DNA of 64,000 bases from Paenarthrobacter aurescens TC1 (GCA_000014925.1 CP000474.1:1674001-1738000); one strand, 5' to 3'; counted from the first letter of the stretch, positions 17,413-27,263 are shown. Numbers and translations: made by a program. The notes: a model not told the origin generated them from the letters alone.

Positions 17413-18744
17413 ATGAGTCCCGTCCTTCTCTTCATTCTCGGAGTCGTCTTCGTCGCCATCGGCGTAGCTGTTTCCATTGCGCTTCACGAGGTAGGCCACT
17501 TGGTCCCTGCCAAACTGTTCAAAGTGCGCGTCACCAAGTACATGATCGGCTTTGGACCTACCCTGTGGTCCAAGAAGAAGGGCGAAACCGAGTACGGCTT
17601 CAAAGCGCTTCCCTTGGGCGGCTACGTCTCCATGATCGGCATGTACCCGCCGAACAAGGAAGACGGCGCCGTCCGCCCCTCCAGCACAGGCATGTTCCAG
17701 ACCCTGGCCACTGAAGCGCGCTCCATGGCACACGAGGAAGTGGGGCCAGGAGACGAGAACCGCGTCTTCTATAAGCTTCCCGTCTGGAAAAAGATCATCG
17801 TCATGCTTGGCGGTCCCGCCATGAACATGCTGATCGGGTTGATACTGCTGGCTGTCCTGCTCATGGGCTTCGGCATGGCCACAGCAACCACCACCATCGC
17901 TGACGTTTCCAAATGCCAGGTCGCGGCAGGGGAGACAGTGGACCCCGACTCGGCCGACTGCAAACTGACTCCGGCCGCGGCCGCGGGGCTCCAACCGAAC
18001 GACACCATTACGTCCTTCGACGGAAAAGCCGTCACCAGCTGGGACGAGCTCACCAGCTGGATCCGTGCGTCCGCCGGAAGAGACGTGCCCATCACGGTGG
18101 AACGCAACGGATCGACTGTAGAAACCACTGTGACTCCCGTACTCTCGTCGCGGCCAGTAGTCGGCGCCGACGGCAGGCCCGAACAGGATGCCGACGGAGT
18201 GCTGAAATACCAGGAAGTCGGATTCCTTGGGATCGGGGCCCAAAGCGAACTGGTGCCCCAGCCGGCGTCGGCAGTTTTGCCCATGGCCGGAGAGAACATC
18301 AAGCAGATTTCCGGTGTGATCTTCAACCTGCCGGCCAGGGTGGTCGGGGTGGCGAAAGCCGCCTTCAGCGAAGAACCCCGCGATCCCAACGGACCCATCA
18401 GCGTGGTGGGTGTTGGCCGGGTTGCCGGCGAAGTCGCGGCCATGGAACAGGTGCCCATGCAAGCCCGCATCGGTACCCTGATCGGGTTGCTCGCCGGACT
18501 CAACTTCGCCCTGGCCATCTTCAATCTCATCCCACTTCTGCCCCTTGACGGCGGCCATGTAGCCGGGGCGCTCTACGAAGGGGCACGACGCCGGGTGGCC
18601 AAGCTCCTGGGTAAACCGGACCCGGGCGCCTTCGACATCGCCAAGCTGCTGCCGGCCACGTACGTGGTCGCGGCGCTGCTCATGGCCATGGGCGCACTCC
18701 TGATCTATGCGGACATCGTGAAACCCGTCAACATTTTCGGCTGA
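17413..18744 (+). CDS. rip1: Site-2 protease, M50 family (RseP/Rip1-like)
   Basis: 443 residues. The zinc motif HEVGH is at residues 25-29 in the first membrane helix, a PDZ domain lies near residues 180-260, and the second metal motif LPLDGGH is near the C-terminus with flanking helices. It cleaves membrane-anchored anti-sigma factors within the membrane. It is slightly longer than the mycobacterial protein. The stop codon lies inside the first copy of a 21-bp imperfect tandem repeat (see repeat). Neighbours dxr and ispG are those of mycobacterial rip1. Confidence 0.92.
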   Translation: MSPVLLFILGVVFVAIGVAVSIALHEVGHLVPAKLFKVRVTKYMIGFGPTLWSKKKGETEYGFKALPLGGYVSMIGMYPPNKEDGAVRPSSTGMFQTLATEARSMAHEEVGPGDENRVFYKLPVWKKIIVMLGGPAMNMLIGLILLAVLLMGFGMATATTTIADVSKCQVAAGETVDPDSADCKLTPAAAAGLQPNDTITSFDGKAVTSWDELTSWIRASAGRDVPITVERNGSTVETTVTPVLSSRPVVGADGRPEQDADGVLKYQEVGFLGIGAQSELVPQPASAVLPMAGENIKQISGVIFNLPARVVGVAKAAFSEEPRDPNGPISVVGVGRVAGEVAAMEQVPMQARIGTLIGLLAGLNFALAIFNLIPLLPLDGGHVAGALYEGARRRVAKLLGKPDPGAFDIAKLLPATYVVAALLMAMGALLIYADIVKPVNIFG

Positions 18745-18792
18745 GCTGCGAGCATTCTTGGCTGGGCTGTGAACATTTTTGCCTGAGCAGGC
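18730..18792 (+). repeat. Three imperfect 21-bp tandem repeats over the rip1 stop codon
   Basis: Units 18730-18750, 18751-18771 and 18772-18792; units 2 and 3 each match unit 1 at 16 of 21 positions. The period keeps the reading frame: each unit reads Asn/Ser-Ile-Phe/Leu-Gly/Ala, then TGA, TGG and TGA in units 1, 2 and 3. The rip1 stop is the TGA of unit 1. Confidence 0.6.
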
Positions 18793-18796
18793 GGGA

Positions 18797-18802
18797 TAGG
18801 CT
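18797..18802 (+). promoter_or_regulatory. -10 hexamer TAGGCT of the YciI-like gene
   Basis: TAGGCT ends six bases before ATG 18809, with no ribosome-binding site; predicts a leaderless transcript for the small YciI-like gene and possibly read-through into ispG. Confidence 0.5.
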
Positions 18803-18808
18803 AGCTCC

Positions 18809-19102
18809 ATGACTGTTTTCGCTGTTGAGTATGTATACGTCGCCGATTCCGGTGCCCTCCGCGATGAAGCCCGCCCCGCACACCGTGCCTGGCTCGGCGA
18901 TCTGGCCGATGAAGGCAAACTGCTTGCCAGTGGCCCCTACGGTGACGGCGCCGGCGCCCTGCTGATCTTCAAGTCCGCTGACGAAGCCGAACTCAATGAC
19001 CTCCTCAAGCAGGATCCGTTTGCAGAAGCCGGAGTAATCGCCGGCATCCGCACCACGGAATGGGCGCCCATTATCGGTGTCCTGGCTGCCCACGCGTCCT
19101 AG
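18809..19102 (+). CDS. YciI-like protein
   Basis: 97 residues, a ferredoxin-like alpha/beta fold of the YciI family: AVEYVYV at the start, LRDEARPAHRAWL with the family's conserved histidine, GKLLASGPYGDGAGALLIF and DPFAEAGV. The biochemical role of most YciI proteins is unknown; some are dehalogenases or degrade aromatic intermediates. It lies between rip1 and ispG and has a probable leaderless start. Confidence 0.85.
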   Translation: MTVFAVEYVYVADSGALRDEARPAHRAWLGDLADEGKLLASGPYGDGAGALLIFKSADEAELNDLLKQDPFAEAGVIAGIRTTEWAPIIGVLAAHAS

Positions 19103-19150
19103 CCCGGACGTTCCCCACCACAACGATCCACCCCAACCCAAGGAGTCCAC

Positions 19151-20317
19151 GTGACCTCGGTCAGCCTGGGAATGCCAGCAGCCCCACCCCCCGTCCTTGC
19201 CCCGCGCCGTAAGACGCGGCAGATCAAGGTAGGGTCCGTTGGCGTCGGTTCTGACTCGCCCATCAGCGTGCAGTCCATGACCACCACCCCCACCACGGAT
19301 ATCAACGCCACGCTTCAGCAGATCGCTGAACTGACGGCGTCCGGCTGCGACATCGTGCGTGTTGCCTGCCCTTCCGCCGACGATGCCGAGGCATTGCCGA
19401 TCATTGCCCGTAAGTCCCAGATTCCCGTCATCGCAGACATCCACTTTCAGCCAAAGTACGTCTTTGCGGCAATCGAGGCCGGCTGCGCTGCCGTCCGCGT
19501 AAACCCGGGCAACATCCGTAAGTTCGATGACCAGGTCAAAGAAATCGCGGCAGCGGCCCGCGACCATGGAACGTCCATCCGGATCGGCGTCAACGCAGGT
19601 TCCCTTGAACCGGGCATCATGAAGAAATACGGCAAGGCCACCCCGGAGGCACTGGTTGAGTCCGCCGTCTGGGAAGCCTCGCTGTTCGAAGAGCATGGGT
19701 TCCACGACTTCAAGATCTCCGTCAAGCACAACGATCCCGTGATCATGGTGGCCGCGTACGAGATGCTGGCCGAGAAGGGCGACTGGCCCCTGCACCTCGG
19801 CGTGACCGAGGCCGGACCAGCGTTCCAAGGCACCATCAAGTCGGCCACGGCTTTCGGTGCACTCCTGTCCCGCGGCATTGGCGACACCATTCGTGTTTCC
19901 CTCTCGGCCCCGCCGGTGGAGGAAATCAAGGTTGGCAACCAGATCCTGCAGTCCCTGAACCTGCGCCCTCGCAAGCTCGAAATCGTCTCCTGCCCGTCCT
20001 GTGGCCGCGCCCAAGTGGACGTGTACACGCTGGCCGAGCAGGTCACCGCAGGTTTGGAAGGCATGGAGATTCCGTTGCGCGTTGCCGTCATGGGTTGCGT
20101 CGTCAACGGACCCGGCGAGGCCCGCGAAGCGGACCTTGGTGTGGCCTCCGGAAACGGCAAGGGCCAGATTTTCGTGAAGGGCGAAGTCATCAAGACTGTG
20201 CCTGAGAGCGAAATTGTTGAGACACTGATCGAAGAGGCCATGCGCATCGCCGAAGAGATGGGGGAGGCCGATGGCGAAGATGCTGTCAAGGGTAGCCCCG
20301 TGGTTAGCGTCTCGTAA
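19151..20317 (+). CDS. ispG: 4-hydroxy-3-methylbut-2-en-1-yl diphosphate synthase
   Basis: 388 residues, the short bacterial form without an inserted domain. TIM-barrel N-terminus ([11 protein letters not shown]) and the C-terminal 4Fe-4S ligands in CPSCGR and [10 protein letters not shown]. It converts MEcPP to HMBPP in the MEP isoprenoid pathway, so it works with dxr upstream. The start is GTG 19151, five bases after AAGGAG. The last 47 bases overlap the next gene in another frame. Confidence 0.97.
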   Translation: MTSVSLGMPAAPPPVLAPRRKTRQIKVGSVGVGSDSPISVQSMTTTPTTDINATLQQIAELTASGCDIVRVACPSADDAEALPIIARKSQIPVIADIHFQPKYVFAAIEAGCAAVRVNPGNIRKFDDQVKEIAAAARDHGTSIRIGVNAGSLEPGIMKKYGKATPEALVESAVWEASLFEEHGFHDFKISVKHNDPVIMVAAYEMLAEKGDWPLHLGVTEAGPAFQGTIKSATAFGALLSRGIGDTIRVSLSAPPVEEIKVGNQILQSLNLRPRKLEIVSCPSCGRAQVDVYTLAEQVTAGLEGMEIPLRVAVMGCVVNGPGEAREADLGVASGNGKGQIFVKGEVIKTVPESEIVETLIEEAMRIAEEMGEADGEDAVKGSPVVSVS

Positions 20318-21158
20318 CGAGAACGGCTTGGGTGTCAGGGTGCTCGGCGATGCCGACACCCTGACTCTTCGTGCCCTGGCCAGCGAAGACGTGGTTGCCA
20401 ACGTCTTCATCCTCGCCCACCTGGAAAGCACCGGGACAGCGGCGCCTACCAGCGGGGGTGCCAGTATTTTCGGAGTTTTCGACGGCGAAACGCTCCTGGG
20501 CGCGTGCTGGGCGGGCGCCAACCTTGTCCCTGTGCAGCTCGATCCCGGCCTGGCCGGTTATGTGGCCACTGCGGCTCACGAAACAGGACGCCGCTACGCG
20601 TCCATTTTCGGGCCCGCGGAAACGGTGATGGCCCTCTATGCGCGATTCGAGCAACTGGGCCATGGTGCCCACGAAGTCCGGTCTCAACAACCGCTGCTCA
20701 CCATCTCAGGGACGCCGGTCATCGGCGCCAACCCTGCCCTGACATTCGGCACCATGGCGGACTTCGATCGCATCCTGCCTGCCTGCGCCGCCATGTTCGA
20801 AGAAGAAGTGGGCTACTCGCCCTTCCTCGGAGGGCAGGAGTTCTACAGCAGACGCGTTGCCGGGCTCATCCGGGAGGGCCATTCGCTGGTCCACATCGAT
20901 GCCAACGGCACGGTGGTCTTTAAAGCCGAGCTGGGGGCAGTCACCCGGGACGTCACGCAGGTCCAGGGCGTCTGGATGAACCCCGAGCTGCGTGGACGCG
21001 GCCAAAGCGGTGGCTACATGGCCGCCGTCGTGAATCTCTCACGGACCTTCGCCCCGGTGACGAGCCTCTACGTGAACGACTACAACGCCAAAGCCCGCGC
21101 CACCTATGAGCGGGTGGGCTTCGAACAAGTGGGCACCTTCGCAACCGTCCTGTTTTAG
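20271..21158 (+). CDS. GNAT-family acetyltransferase
   Basis: 295 residues. A DUF4081-like N-terminal half is followed by a GNAT domain whose acetyl-CoA site is [16 protein letters not shown] and which ends with [18 protein letters not shown]. The substrate is unknown. The gene follows ispG in M. tuberculosis also (Rv2867c), suggesting a conserved link. ATG 20271 has GGGGAGG three bases upstream, inside ispG, so translational coupling by a 47-base overlap is plausible; homologous sequence clearly begins by about residue 20. Confidence 0.88.
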   Translation: MAKMLSRVAPWLASRNENGLGVRVLGDADTLTLRALASEDVVANVFILAHLESTGTAAPTSGGASIFGVFDGETLLGACWAGANLVPVQLDPGLAGYVATAAHETGRRYASIFGPAETVMALYARFEQLGHGAHEVRSQQPLLTISGTPVIGANPALTFGTMADFDRILPACAAMFEEEVGYSPFLGGQEFYSRRVAGLIREGHSLVHIDANGTVVFKAELGAVTRDVTQVQGVWMNPELRGRGQSGGYMAAVVNLSRTFAPVTSLYVNDYNAKARATYERVGFEQVGTFATVLF

Positions 21159-21233
21159 CCCTGCTTCCCGCTACTTGTAGTCTTGTCTCGGTTGGCGCAC
21201 GCCACCAATCACTCGAACTTCCCTGGGGAACAA

Positions 21234-21962
21234 ATGAATAAGAATGCGCTGCGCGGCTTTGCCGTGTCAGGACTGTTGGTCATGGGCCTCACCGCGTGCG
21301 GCGGTGCCGGTACCTCCACGGACGCTGCGTCCGCTCCGGCCAGCGAAACGGCAACACCCACGCCCACACCGGCAAAGCAGCACACCTTGGAGGAACTCAC
21401 GGCAGTTCTAGGCCAGATCAAGGACAAGCAGGGCGCTAAGTTGAGTGTCATGTCGAGCGCCGATATGTCCGGCACGCTGGAGCAGTCGAAGGCCATGATG
21501 TCGCAGATCGACGTCCAGCCCGCTGCCTGCAAAGACATGGCCCTGGGATCTCTCGCGCAGCCGGTCGACGGCGTCAAGGCCGCCTTTGGTGTCAGCCAGG
21601 ATGTAGTTACCAGCAGTATGAGCACGATTTCCTTGGGGACTGGACTGGGGGAGCGCATCCGGGACAGGGCCCAGGAAAGCATCGATCAACTGTCGGCATG
21701 CGGCACGATGACCATGGGCGGTCCTACCGGGGTCAGCACGATCACGGTGACGGATCTGGCCGATAAGAAGCCCGCCAACGCTTTGATGGCGTATCGCATG
21801 GACACCAAGCTGCCGAGCGGTGAGACGGGGTCCGCCCTCATGTCACAGGCAATTAAACAAGACGTCCTGATCTCGGTCACCGTCGCGGGCGGTGCTTCCG
21901 AGGCGGATGCCTTGGCTAACACCACCGTTCTCCTGGACCAGGCGATAGAGCTCATCAAGTAG
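21234..21962 (+). CDS. Putative lipoprotein of unknown function
   Basis: 242 residues. A lipoprotein signal with the box GLTAC (cysteine about residue 22) is followed by a Ser/Ala/Thr/Pro-rich spacer and a soluble domain of ~190 residues with no motif I recognise. The start at ATG 21234 is set by the signal peptide and GGGGAA upstream. A TAGTCT hexamer at 21178-21183 could be its promoter. It is convergent with the TetR gene, sharing a 12-bp stem hairpin. Confidence 0.8.
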   Translation: MNKNALRGFAVSGLLVMGLTACGGAGTSTDAASAPASETATPTPTPAKQHTLEELTAVLGQIKDKQGAKLSVMSSADMSGTLEQSKAMMSQIDVQPAACKDMALGSLAQPVDGVKAAFGVSQDVVTSSMSTISLGTGLGERIRDRAQESIDQLSACGTMTMGGPTGVSTITVTDLADKKPANALMAYRMDTKLPSGETGSALMSQAIKQDVLISVTVAGGASEADALANTTVLLDQAIELIK

Positions 21963-21974
21963 CCTATCCGGCCG

Positions 21975-22631
21975 TCAGTTGTGGCTCTTCCCAGGGTGGG
22001 GATGAGCCACAACTGCCACCTGTTTAGGGGAGTCCAGACTCCCCGTGAGGTAGCGCTGGATGTTCGGCGCTACGAAGCGGACCACGTCTTCCTGATTCGC
22101 TGAGGCCAGGGGTTCGAGCCGGATCACGTAGCGGACCAGCATCAGCCCCACCACTTGTGTGGCTACGAGATTGCCGCGCACGCGTACTTCCTCGGCCGTC
22201 CCGGGCAGCCCCGCCATGATTTTGGACAGGATGGTGCGGTGTACCATTTCGCGCATGAGTGCCGTCTTGGCCTTGGAGCCGATGGTTCCCCGGACAAAGC
22301 CCACCAGGCCGTGCTGAGCCGGGCTTTCCCACAGCCGCAAGACGGCTCGCACAATCGCTTCGGCCCTCACCGCAGGGTCCAGGGTTTCGAGGCCGGCAAG
22401 AACCTCGGCCGGGTCAGCGGGCAATTGGACGCTGGCGGCAAAGAGCTCGTCCTTGCCCCCGAAAAAGTGGTGCACCATGGCCGGATCCACGGATGACTCC
22501 CGGGCTACCTGTCGCATGCTTGTCCCCTCGAATCCTTGCTCGGCGAACAGTTTCCGTGCGGCTGCGAGGATGGCTTCCCGCGAATGGTCTCCAGCGCTTC
22601 GGCGGCCCCTACGCCCCTGCGGGTGGCTCAT
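21975..22631 (-). CDS. TetR-family transcriptional regulator
   Basis: 218 residues. The N-terminal TetR helix-turn-helix (REAILAAARKLFAEQGFEGTS ... VDPAMVHHFFGGKDELF) is complete; the C-terminal domain resembles those of actinobacterial TetR proteins linked to ABC-2 exporters. ATG 22631 overlaps the permease stop by 4 bases (ATGA). It probably represses its own ATPase-permease-regulator operon through the 22-bp palindrome-like site at 24173-24194. Confidence 0.88.
   Translation of the reverse strand: MSHPQGRRGRRSAGDHSREAILAAARKLFAEQGFEGTSMRQVARESSVDPAMVHHFFGGKDELFAASVQLPADPAEVLAGLETLDPAVRAEAIVRAVLRLWESPAQHGLVGFVRGTIGSKAKTALMREMVHRTILSKIMAGLPGTAEEVRVRGNLVATQVVGLMLVRYVIRLEPLASANQEDVVRFVAPNIQRYLTGSLDSPKQVAVVAHPHPGKSHN
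21976..22015. terminator. Hairpin between convergent lipoprotein and TetR genes
   Basis: CAGTTGTGGCTC (21976-21987) and its exact reverse complement (22004-22015) flank a 16-base loop. It follows the lipoprotein stop by 13 bases and includes the last codons of the TetR gene. A likely bidirectional, U-tract-poor terminator. Confidence 0.6.
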
Positions 22632-23383
22632 CGGGTTTGTCGTCGAAGGGTCAATGACGCGAGGACCAGGACTCCCACGACGATCCCGCCCATGATCAGG
22701 GCGTCTTGCCACATCGCGGCAGAGGCGTCGGCATTTCCGGCGATCTCCTTCAGTGCATCCACGGAGAAAGTCAGGGGCAATACGCTGGAGATTGCTTCCA
22801 GGACCTCATTCATATCGTCCCGTGCCACGAACAAGCCGCACAAAAGAATCTGTGGCACCACTACCACGGGCATGAACTGCACGGCTTGGAACTCGGTGCG
22901 GGCAAACGCCGAACACAACAGCCCAAGCGCGACACCCAGGACGGCATTGATGACGGCGATCATCACCACCAGGCCGGGACTTCCCTTGATGTCGAGGTCA
23001 AAGATCCAGTAGGCCACAGCCGTCGCCACCAAGGACTGCAAGGCGGCCATGATGGAAAACGCCAGAGCATAGCCGAACAGCAGGTCTGCTTTGTGAATCG
23101 GTGTGGTCAGGAGGCGCTCCAGGGTGCCGGAGGTGCGCTCCCGGAGCATGGTGATGGACGTGACCAGGAACATCACCACAAAGGGAAAAATGGCCAGCAT
23201 CATCAAGCCGACGCGGTCAAAGGTCCGGGGGAACCCCGGCGGGAGTGTTTCGTTCTCGAACAGGAAATAGACGGCCGTCAGCAGCAGCGCGGGGACCACA
23301 AGGATCAGCGCGACGCTCCGGTGATCGTGCCGCAGTTGTCCCAGGACACGGGCGGTAGTGGCAAGCGTCATTCGGAGGTTCAT
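22628..23383 (-). CDS. ABC-2 type transporter permease
   Basis: 251 residues with six predicted membrane helices and the ABC-2 signature region around RERTSGTLERLLTTPIHKADLL. It forms the membrane part of an exporter with the ATPase encoded just upstream (4-base overlap). The substrate (drug, lipid or polyketide) cannot be read from the sequence. Confidence 0.88.
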   Translation of the reverse strand: MNLRMTLATTARVLGQLRHDHRSVALILVVPALLLTAVYFLFENETLPPGFPRTFDRVGLMMLAIFPFVVMFLVTSITMLRERTSGTLERLLTTPIHKADLLFGYALAFSIMAALQSLVATAVAYWIFDLDIKGSPGLVVMIAVINAVLGVALGLLCSAFARTEFQAVQFMPVVVVPQILLCGLFVARDDMNEVLEAISSVLPLTFSVDALKEIAGNADASAAMWQDALIMGGIVVGVLVLASLTLRRQTR

Positions 23384-24150
23384 GACGTCACCTGGCTTTC
23401 TTCCTGCCCCCGTTTAGCGCCATCGATGCTGGGTTCAACGGTTTTGATGATGGTCAGGAAGGCCCGTTCCAGGTCTTCGCTCCGGCCGCGTTGGGCCAGT
23501 TCCGTCGGAGTCAGCTGCGCCAGCAGGAGCCCGTCGCGAAGCAGGAGCAGCGATGAACAATGGGATGCTTCCTCCATGACGTGGCTGGATACCAGCAGGG
23601 TTGTTCCGGTGGCAGCCATGGCGGCGAAACGCTCCCACAATTCGGCTCGGAGTACGGGATCCAGCCCCACTGTGGGTTCGTCCAGGACCAGGAGCTGCGG
23701 ATGCGCCACCAGCGCGCACGCAAGGGACACACGGCTGAACTGTCCGCCGGACAGGTCTGCGGCTTTCTGCCTCGCTAGAGATTCAAGCCCGACGGCGGCA
23801 ATCGCCTCGGCGACGTCGGCCGCCGTCGCGCCGTGCATTGCGCCGAAGTAGCGAACATTCGCTTCGACGCTGAGGTCCGCGTAGACGCTGGCACCTTGGG
23901 TGACGTATCCGACGTCGTGCCTCAGTGGCGCGCTGCCCGCCGGCCGACCGAGGACGGTGACAGTTCCCCGGGTGACGCGCTGGACACCGACGATTACCCG
24001 CATGAGCGTGGTCTTGCCGCTGCCGGAGGGGCCCAGGAGTCCTGTGATCCGGCCGGCATCAACCGTGAAGTTCAAGCCTCGGAGGATTTTCGTGCGTGAA
24101 CGGGACACATGGAGTCCCGTCGCCTCAATGGCCGCTGGAAGGGGTGACAT
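23380..24150 (-). CDS. ABC transporter ATP-binding protein (exporter)
   Basis: 256 residues. Walker A GPSGSGKTT (about residue 40), Q-loop YVTQG, signature LSGGQFSR, Walker B LLVLDEP and an H-loop within SSHVME are all intact. It energises the downstream ABC-2 permease. ATG 24150 is preceded by GGAGG three bases away, the better choice over an ATG 11 codons earlier. First gene of the TetR-regulated operon. Confidence 0.9.
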   Translation of the reverse strand: MSPLPAAIEATGLHVSRSRTKILRGLNFTVDAGRITGLLGPSGSGKTTLMRVIVGVQRVTRGTVTVLGRPAGSAPLRHDVGYVTQGASVYADLSVEANVRYFGAMHGATAADVAEAIAAVGLESLARQKAADLSGGQFSRVSLACALVAHPQLLVLDEPTVGLDPVLRAELWERFAAMAATGTTLLVSSHVMEEASHCSSLLLLRDGLLLAQLTPTELAQRGRSEDLERAFLTIIKTVEPSIDGAKRGQEESQVTS

Positions 24151-24172
24151 CAGGCCTCCACTTGGCTCCCTG

Positions 24173-24194
24173 TAATTCACCAACTGATGAATTA
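24173..24194. promoter_or_regulatory. Probable TetR operator
   Basis: TAATTCA (24173-24179) and TGAATTA (24188-24194) are exact inverted repeats around an 8-base centre. The 22-bp site lies 23 bases upstream of the exporter ATPase start, the usual location for autoregulation by the TetR protein encoded at the end of the operon. Confidence 0.55.
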
Positions 24195-24326
24195 AAGCTA
24201 GATCTGCCTGACATGGTGGTCAAGGGCCTTACCGCCTCGGCGGAGGTCATCCTTGAAAATGTGTCTGCGATCACATAGGTTCTTCCCAAGCCGTGTCGTT
24301 GGGGCGCGGGTGGTACAGGGGGAATC

Positions 24327-24440
24327 ATGACCAAGACCTTGAAGGGCGCCATTGGCGGCTATACCATCCGTGATTTCGGCAATGAACAATGCTTCCCAGC
24401 CGCAGGCGATGCCGTTCCGCTGGAGGGAACGGCAATCTAG
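24327..24440 (+). CDS. Possible small protein, 37 residues
   Basis: ATG 24327 with GGGGGAA four bases upstream opens a 37-codon frame ending TAG. It begins MTKTLKGAIGG and has one cysteine and no membrane segment; I do not recognise it. The good ribosome site and a following hairpin with a T-rich tail are the only support; a decayed gene remnant is an alternative. Confidence 0.3.
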   Translation: MTKTLKGAIGGYTIRDFGNEQCFPAAGDAVPLEGTAI

Positions 24441-24473
24441 TCCCCGGACAGAGTCTGCGGCCGTCCGGCCGCT

Positions 24474-24550
24474 GAGCCACGCCATCGCAGGATGACCAGC
24501 CGGTTGCGGCCAGGGGCTTCCAAACGCGACGGCGTGGCTCTTCTGTTTTC
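24474..24550 (+). terminator. Long-loop terminator upstream of proS
   Basis: GAGCCACGCC (24474-24483) is the exact inverse of GGCGTGGCTC (24531-24540), followed by TTCTGTTTTC. The 47-base interior can pair further. It would end a transcript covering the 37-codon ORF. Confidence 0.5.
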
Positions 24551-24657
24551 AAGCTGTCCGGACGCCATGCGGGCCCGTTCAAGCGGCCGCGCAGTCAGCC
24601 GGTAGATTAGTAGACAGTTGTTTTTGCCACATCTGCCATAGAAACGGATACGTACCC

Positions 24658-26469
24658 GTGGTCCTTCGCCTTTCCCAGCTGTTCCTGCGCACCCTGCGTG
24701 AAGATCCCGTCGACGCCGAGGTTGACAGCCACAAGCTCCTGGTCCGCGCCGGCTACATCCGCCGCGCCGCACCCGGTATTTACACATGGCTGCCGCTGGG
24801 GCTGAGCGTCCTGCGCAAGGTGGAGGACATCATCCGCCAGGAAATGTCCGCCATTGGAGCCCAGGAAGTCCACTTCCCGGCCCTGCTTCCCCGCGAACCT
24901 TATGAGGCCACCAACCGCTGGACCGAATACGGCGAAGGCCTGTTCCGTCTCCAGGACCGCAAGGGCGCAGACTACCTTCTGGCACCCACGCACGAGGAAA
25001 TGTTCACGCTCTTGGTCAAGGACCTGTACTCCTCGTACAAGGACCTCCCGCTGAGCCTCTACCAGATCCAGAACAAGTACCGTGACGAAGCCCGTCCGCG
25101 GGCAGGGCTCCTCCGTGGCCGCGAATTCATCATGAAGGACTCGTACTCCTTCGACATCGATGACGCCGGCTTGGACGCAAGTTACGCCGCCCACCGTGCT
25201 GCCTACCTGAAGATCTTTGAGCGGCTCGGCCTGGAAGTTATTCCTGTAGCCGCCACCGCTGGTGCCATGGGTGGATCCAAGAGCGAGGAATTCCTGTTCC
25301 CCACCGAGATCGGCGAGGACACGTTCGTGCGCTCGGCCGGTGGCTACTACGCCAACGTCGAGGCCGTCACCACCGTGGTTCCGGACGAGATCGACTTCAG
25401 CAACGCTCCGGCCGCCGAGGTCCTGGACACACCGAACACCCCCACCATCGACACTTTGGTGGACGCCGCCAACCAGTTGGCTCCCCGCAGCGAGTCCGAC
25501 GGCGGCGCCTGGACTGCCGCTGACACGCTCAAGAATGTTGTCCTCGCCGTCACGCTGCCCACGGGTGAGCGCCAGATCGTGGTGATCGGCGTTCCCGGCG
25601 ACCGCGGAGTAGACCTCAAGCGCGTGGAAGCCAACATTGGCTCCCACCTGCCCATCGCCGGTGAAATCGGCCTCGAGGCTGCCAACGAAGAGGACCTCAA
25701 GAAGCTGCCCTGGCTGGTCAAGGGTTACATCGGACCCGGCCTGTCCCTCGACGAGCCTGTCCTTGGACTTGAAGGATCCTCCAAGGTTCTTTTCCTTGTG
25801 GATCCCCGCGTCGTCTCCGGCACCACCTGGGTTACCGGTGCCAACGCTGAGGGCAAGCACGTCTTCGGGCTGGTCGCTGGCCGCGACTTCGTGTGGGACG
25901 GTGTCATCGAGAGCACCGAAGTGCGTGCAGGCGACCCCGCCCCGGACGGCTCGGGACCGCTGGAAACAGCGCGTGGCATCGAGATGGGCCACATCTTCCA
26001 GCTCGGCCGCAAGTACGCTGAGGCCTTGGACCTGAAGGTCCTGGACCAGAACGGCAAGCAGCAGGTTGTCACCATGGGCTCGTACGGCGTTGGCGTGACG
26101 CGTGCCGTCGCGGCCCTGGCTGAAGCGAACAATGACGACCGCGGCCTCGTGTGGCCGCGCTCCGTAGCTCCGGCCGATGTCCACGTGGTGGCGGTGGGCC
26201 GCGGCGATGAGATCTTCGAAGCAGCAGAAAAGCTTTCCCTTGAACTCGAAGCCGCCGGCCTGGACGTCATCTTCGATGACCGTCCCAAGGTTTCACCCGG
26301 CGTGAAGTTCGGCGACGCCGAACTGGTGGGTGTGCCCACCATCCTGGCCGTCGGCCGGGGTCTTGTGGACGGTGTAGTAGAAATCAAGGATCGCCGCAGC
26401 GGTGAAGCCGAGAACATCTCGGTGGACAAGGCCGTGGACTACGTGGTCAACGCCGTACGAACCCGGTGA
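24658..26469 (+). CDS. proS: Prolyl-tRNA synthetase
   Basis: 603 residues, bacterial type with an inserted editing (INS) domain between motifs 2 and 3. Class II motifs are visible: motif 2 region [16 protein letters not shown] and the later [18 protein letters not shown]. It charges tRNA-Pro. GTG 24658 gives the usual N-terminus ([15 protein letters not shown]). The stop overlaps the next gene's GTG (GTGA). The TAGATT hexamer at 24603 is a possible promoter. Confidence 0.97.
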   Translation: MVLRLSQLFLRTLREDPVDAEVDSHKLLVRAGYIRRAAPGIYTWLPLGLSVLRKVEDIIRQEMSAIGAQEVHFPALLPREPYEATNRWTEYGEGLFRLQDRKGADYLLAPTHEEMFTLLVKDLYSSYKDLPLSLYQIQNKYRDEARPRAGLLRGREFIMKDSYSFDIDDAGLDASYAAHRAAYLKIFERLGLEVIPVAATAGAMGGSKSEEFLFPTEIGEDTFVRSAGGYYANVEAVTTVVPDEIDFSNAPAAEVLDTPNTPTIDTLVDAANQLAPRSESDGGAWTAADTLKNVVLAVTLPTGERQIVVIGVPGDRGVDLKRVEANIGSHLPIAGEIGLEAANEEDLKKLPWLVKGYIGPGLSLDEPVLGLEGSSKVLFLVDPRVVSGTTWVTGANAEGKHVFGLVAGRDFVWDGVIESTEVRAGDPAPDGSGPLETARGIEMGHIFQLGRKYAEALDLKVLDQNGKQQVVTMGSYGVGVTRAVAALAEANNDDRGLVWPRSVAPADVHVVAVGRGDEIFEAAEKLSLELEAAGLDVIFDDRPKVSPGVKFGDAELVGVPTILAVGRGLVDGVVEIKDRRSGEAENISVDKAVDYVVNAVRTR

Positions 26470-27263
26470 TTTCCGGCTTCGAGTCGATCCAGCTCACCAC
26501 ACTCATCCTGATTGTGGTGGCTGGATTCGCAGCCGGCTGGGTGGATGCCGTAGTGGGGGGCGGGGGACTGATCCAGCTCCCCGCCCTGCTGCTGGTTCCG
26601 GGCATCACGCCTGTACAGGCCCTGGCTACCAACAAGATGGGGTCCATTTTCGGGACCACCACCAGCGCTGTCACGTACTACCGCCGCGTGGGACCCGATC
26701 TCAAGACGGCTGTTCCCATGGCGGTCATCGCGTTGGCCGGGAGTTTTGGCGGGGCCATCCTGGCTGCCTCCCTGCCGGCCAGCGTTTTCAAGCCCATCAT
26801 CGTGCTGGCGCTCATCGCTGTGGCCATCTTCACAGCCCTTCGTCCCGGCGCCGGTGAACTGACCGCCCTCCGCCATGACGGCCATAAGCACTACGTGGTG
26901 GCGTGCCTGATCGGTGCCGTGATCGGCTTTTACGACGGCTTGATCGGCCCGGGTACGGGCTCGTTCCTGGTCATTGCCCTTGTTTCAGCCATGGGTTATG
27001 CCTTCCTGGAAGCCAGCGCCAAAGCGAAGATCGTCAACATGGCCACGAATGCCGGCGCGTTGATTTTCTTCCTCCCTCACGGTTCCCTGCTGTGGGGCGT
27101 AGGGCTCATCCTTGGCTTGGCCAATATGGCAGGAGGCTACCTCGGTGCCAGGACCGCTGTGGCCAGGGGAAGCAAGTTTGTGCGCCTTGTCTTCCTGATG
27201 GTGGTTGCGGCGTTGATCATCAAACTGGGCATGGATGTCTGGAACGAGAACTTCGCAGCGTAG
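26466..27263 (+). CDS. TSUP-family (TauE/SafE-like) membrane transporter
   Basis: 265 residues, about eight predicted helices in two repeats: [19 protein letters not shown] in the first and [14 protein letters not shown] in the second, the TauE/SafE pattern. Such proteins move sulfite, sulfonates or other small anions. Start GTG 26466 overlaps the proS stop by four bases, so it is probably co-transcribed with proS, although no functional link is evident. Confidence 0.87.
   Translation: MISGFESIQLTTLILIVVAGFAAGWVDAVVGGGGLIQLPALLLVPGITPVQALATNKMGSIFGTTTSAVTYYRRVGPDLKTAVPMAVIALAGSFGGAILAASLPASVFKPIIVLALIAVAIFTALRPGAGELTALRHDGHKHYVVACLIGAVIGFYDGLIGPGTGSFLVIALVSAMGYAFLEASAKAKIVNMATNAGALIFFLPHGSLLWGVGLILGLANMAGGYLGARTAVARGSKFVRLVFLMVVAALIIKLGMDVWNENFAA

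Larger units (their letters stand above)
24195..24657. other. 463-bp gene-poor stretch between exporter operon and proS
   Basis: It holds a possible 37-codon ORF (24327-24440), a long hairpin (24474-24540) with a T-rich tail, and a TAGATT hexamer at 24603-24608 that may be the proS promoter. The longer antisense frames here lack a start with a ribosome site and look like shadows. I see no RNA gene or repeat. Confidence 0.5.

Noticed and set aside
16933..18918. 661-codon antisense frame opposite dxr and rip1
   Set aside because: It crosses the ends of two conserved genes and lacks a credible start.
22060..22110. GGTTCGAGCC-like sequence resembling a tRNA T-arm
   Set aside because: It lies in the TetR coding region and no acceptor or anticodon arm can be formed around it.
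24607..26184. 525-codon antisense frame opposite proS
   Set aside because: Covers the promoter and coding region of proS and has no family features.
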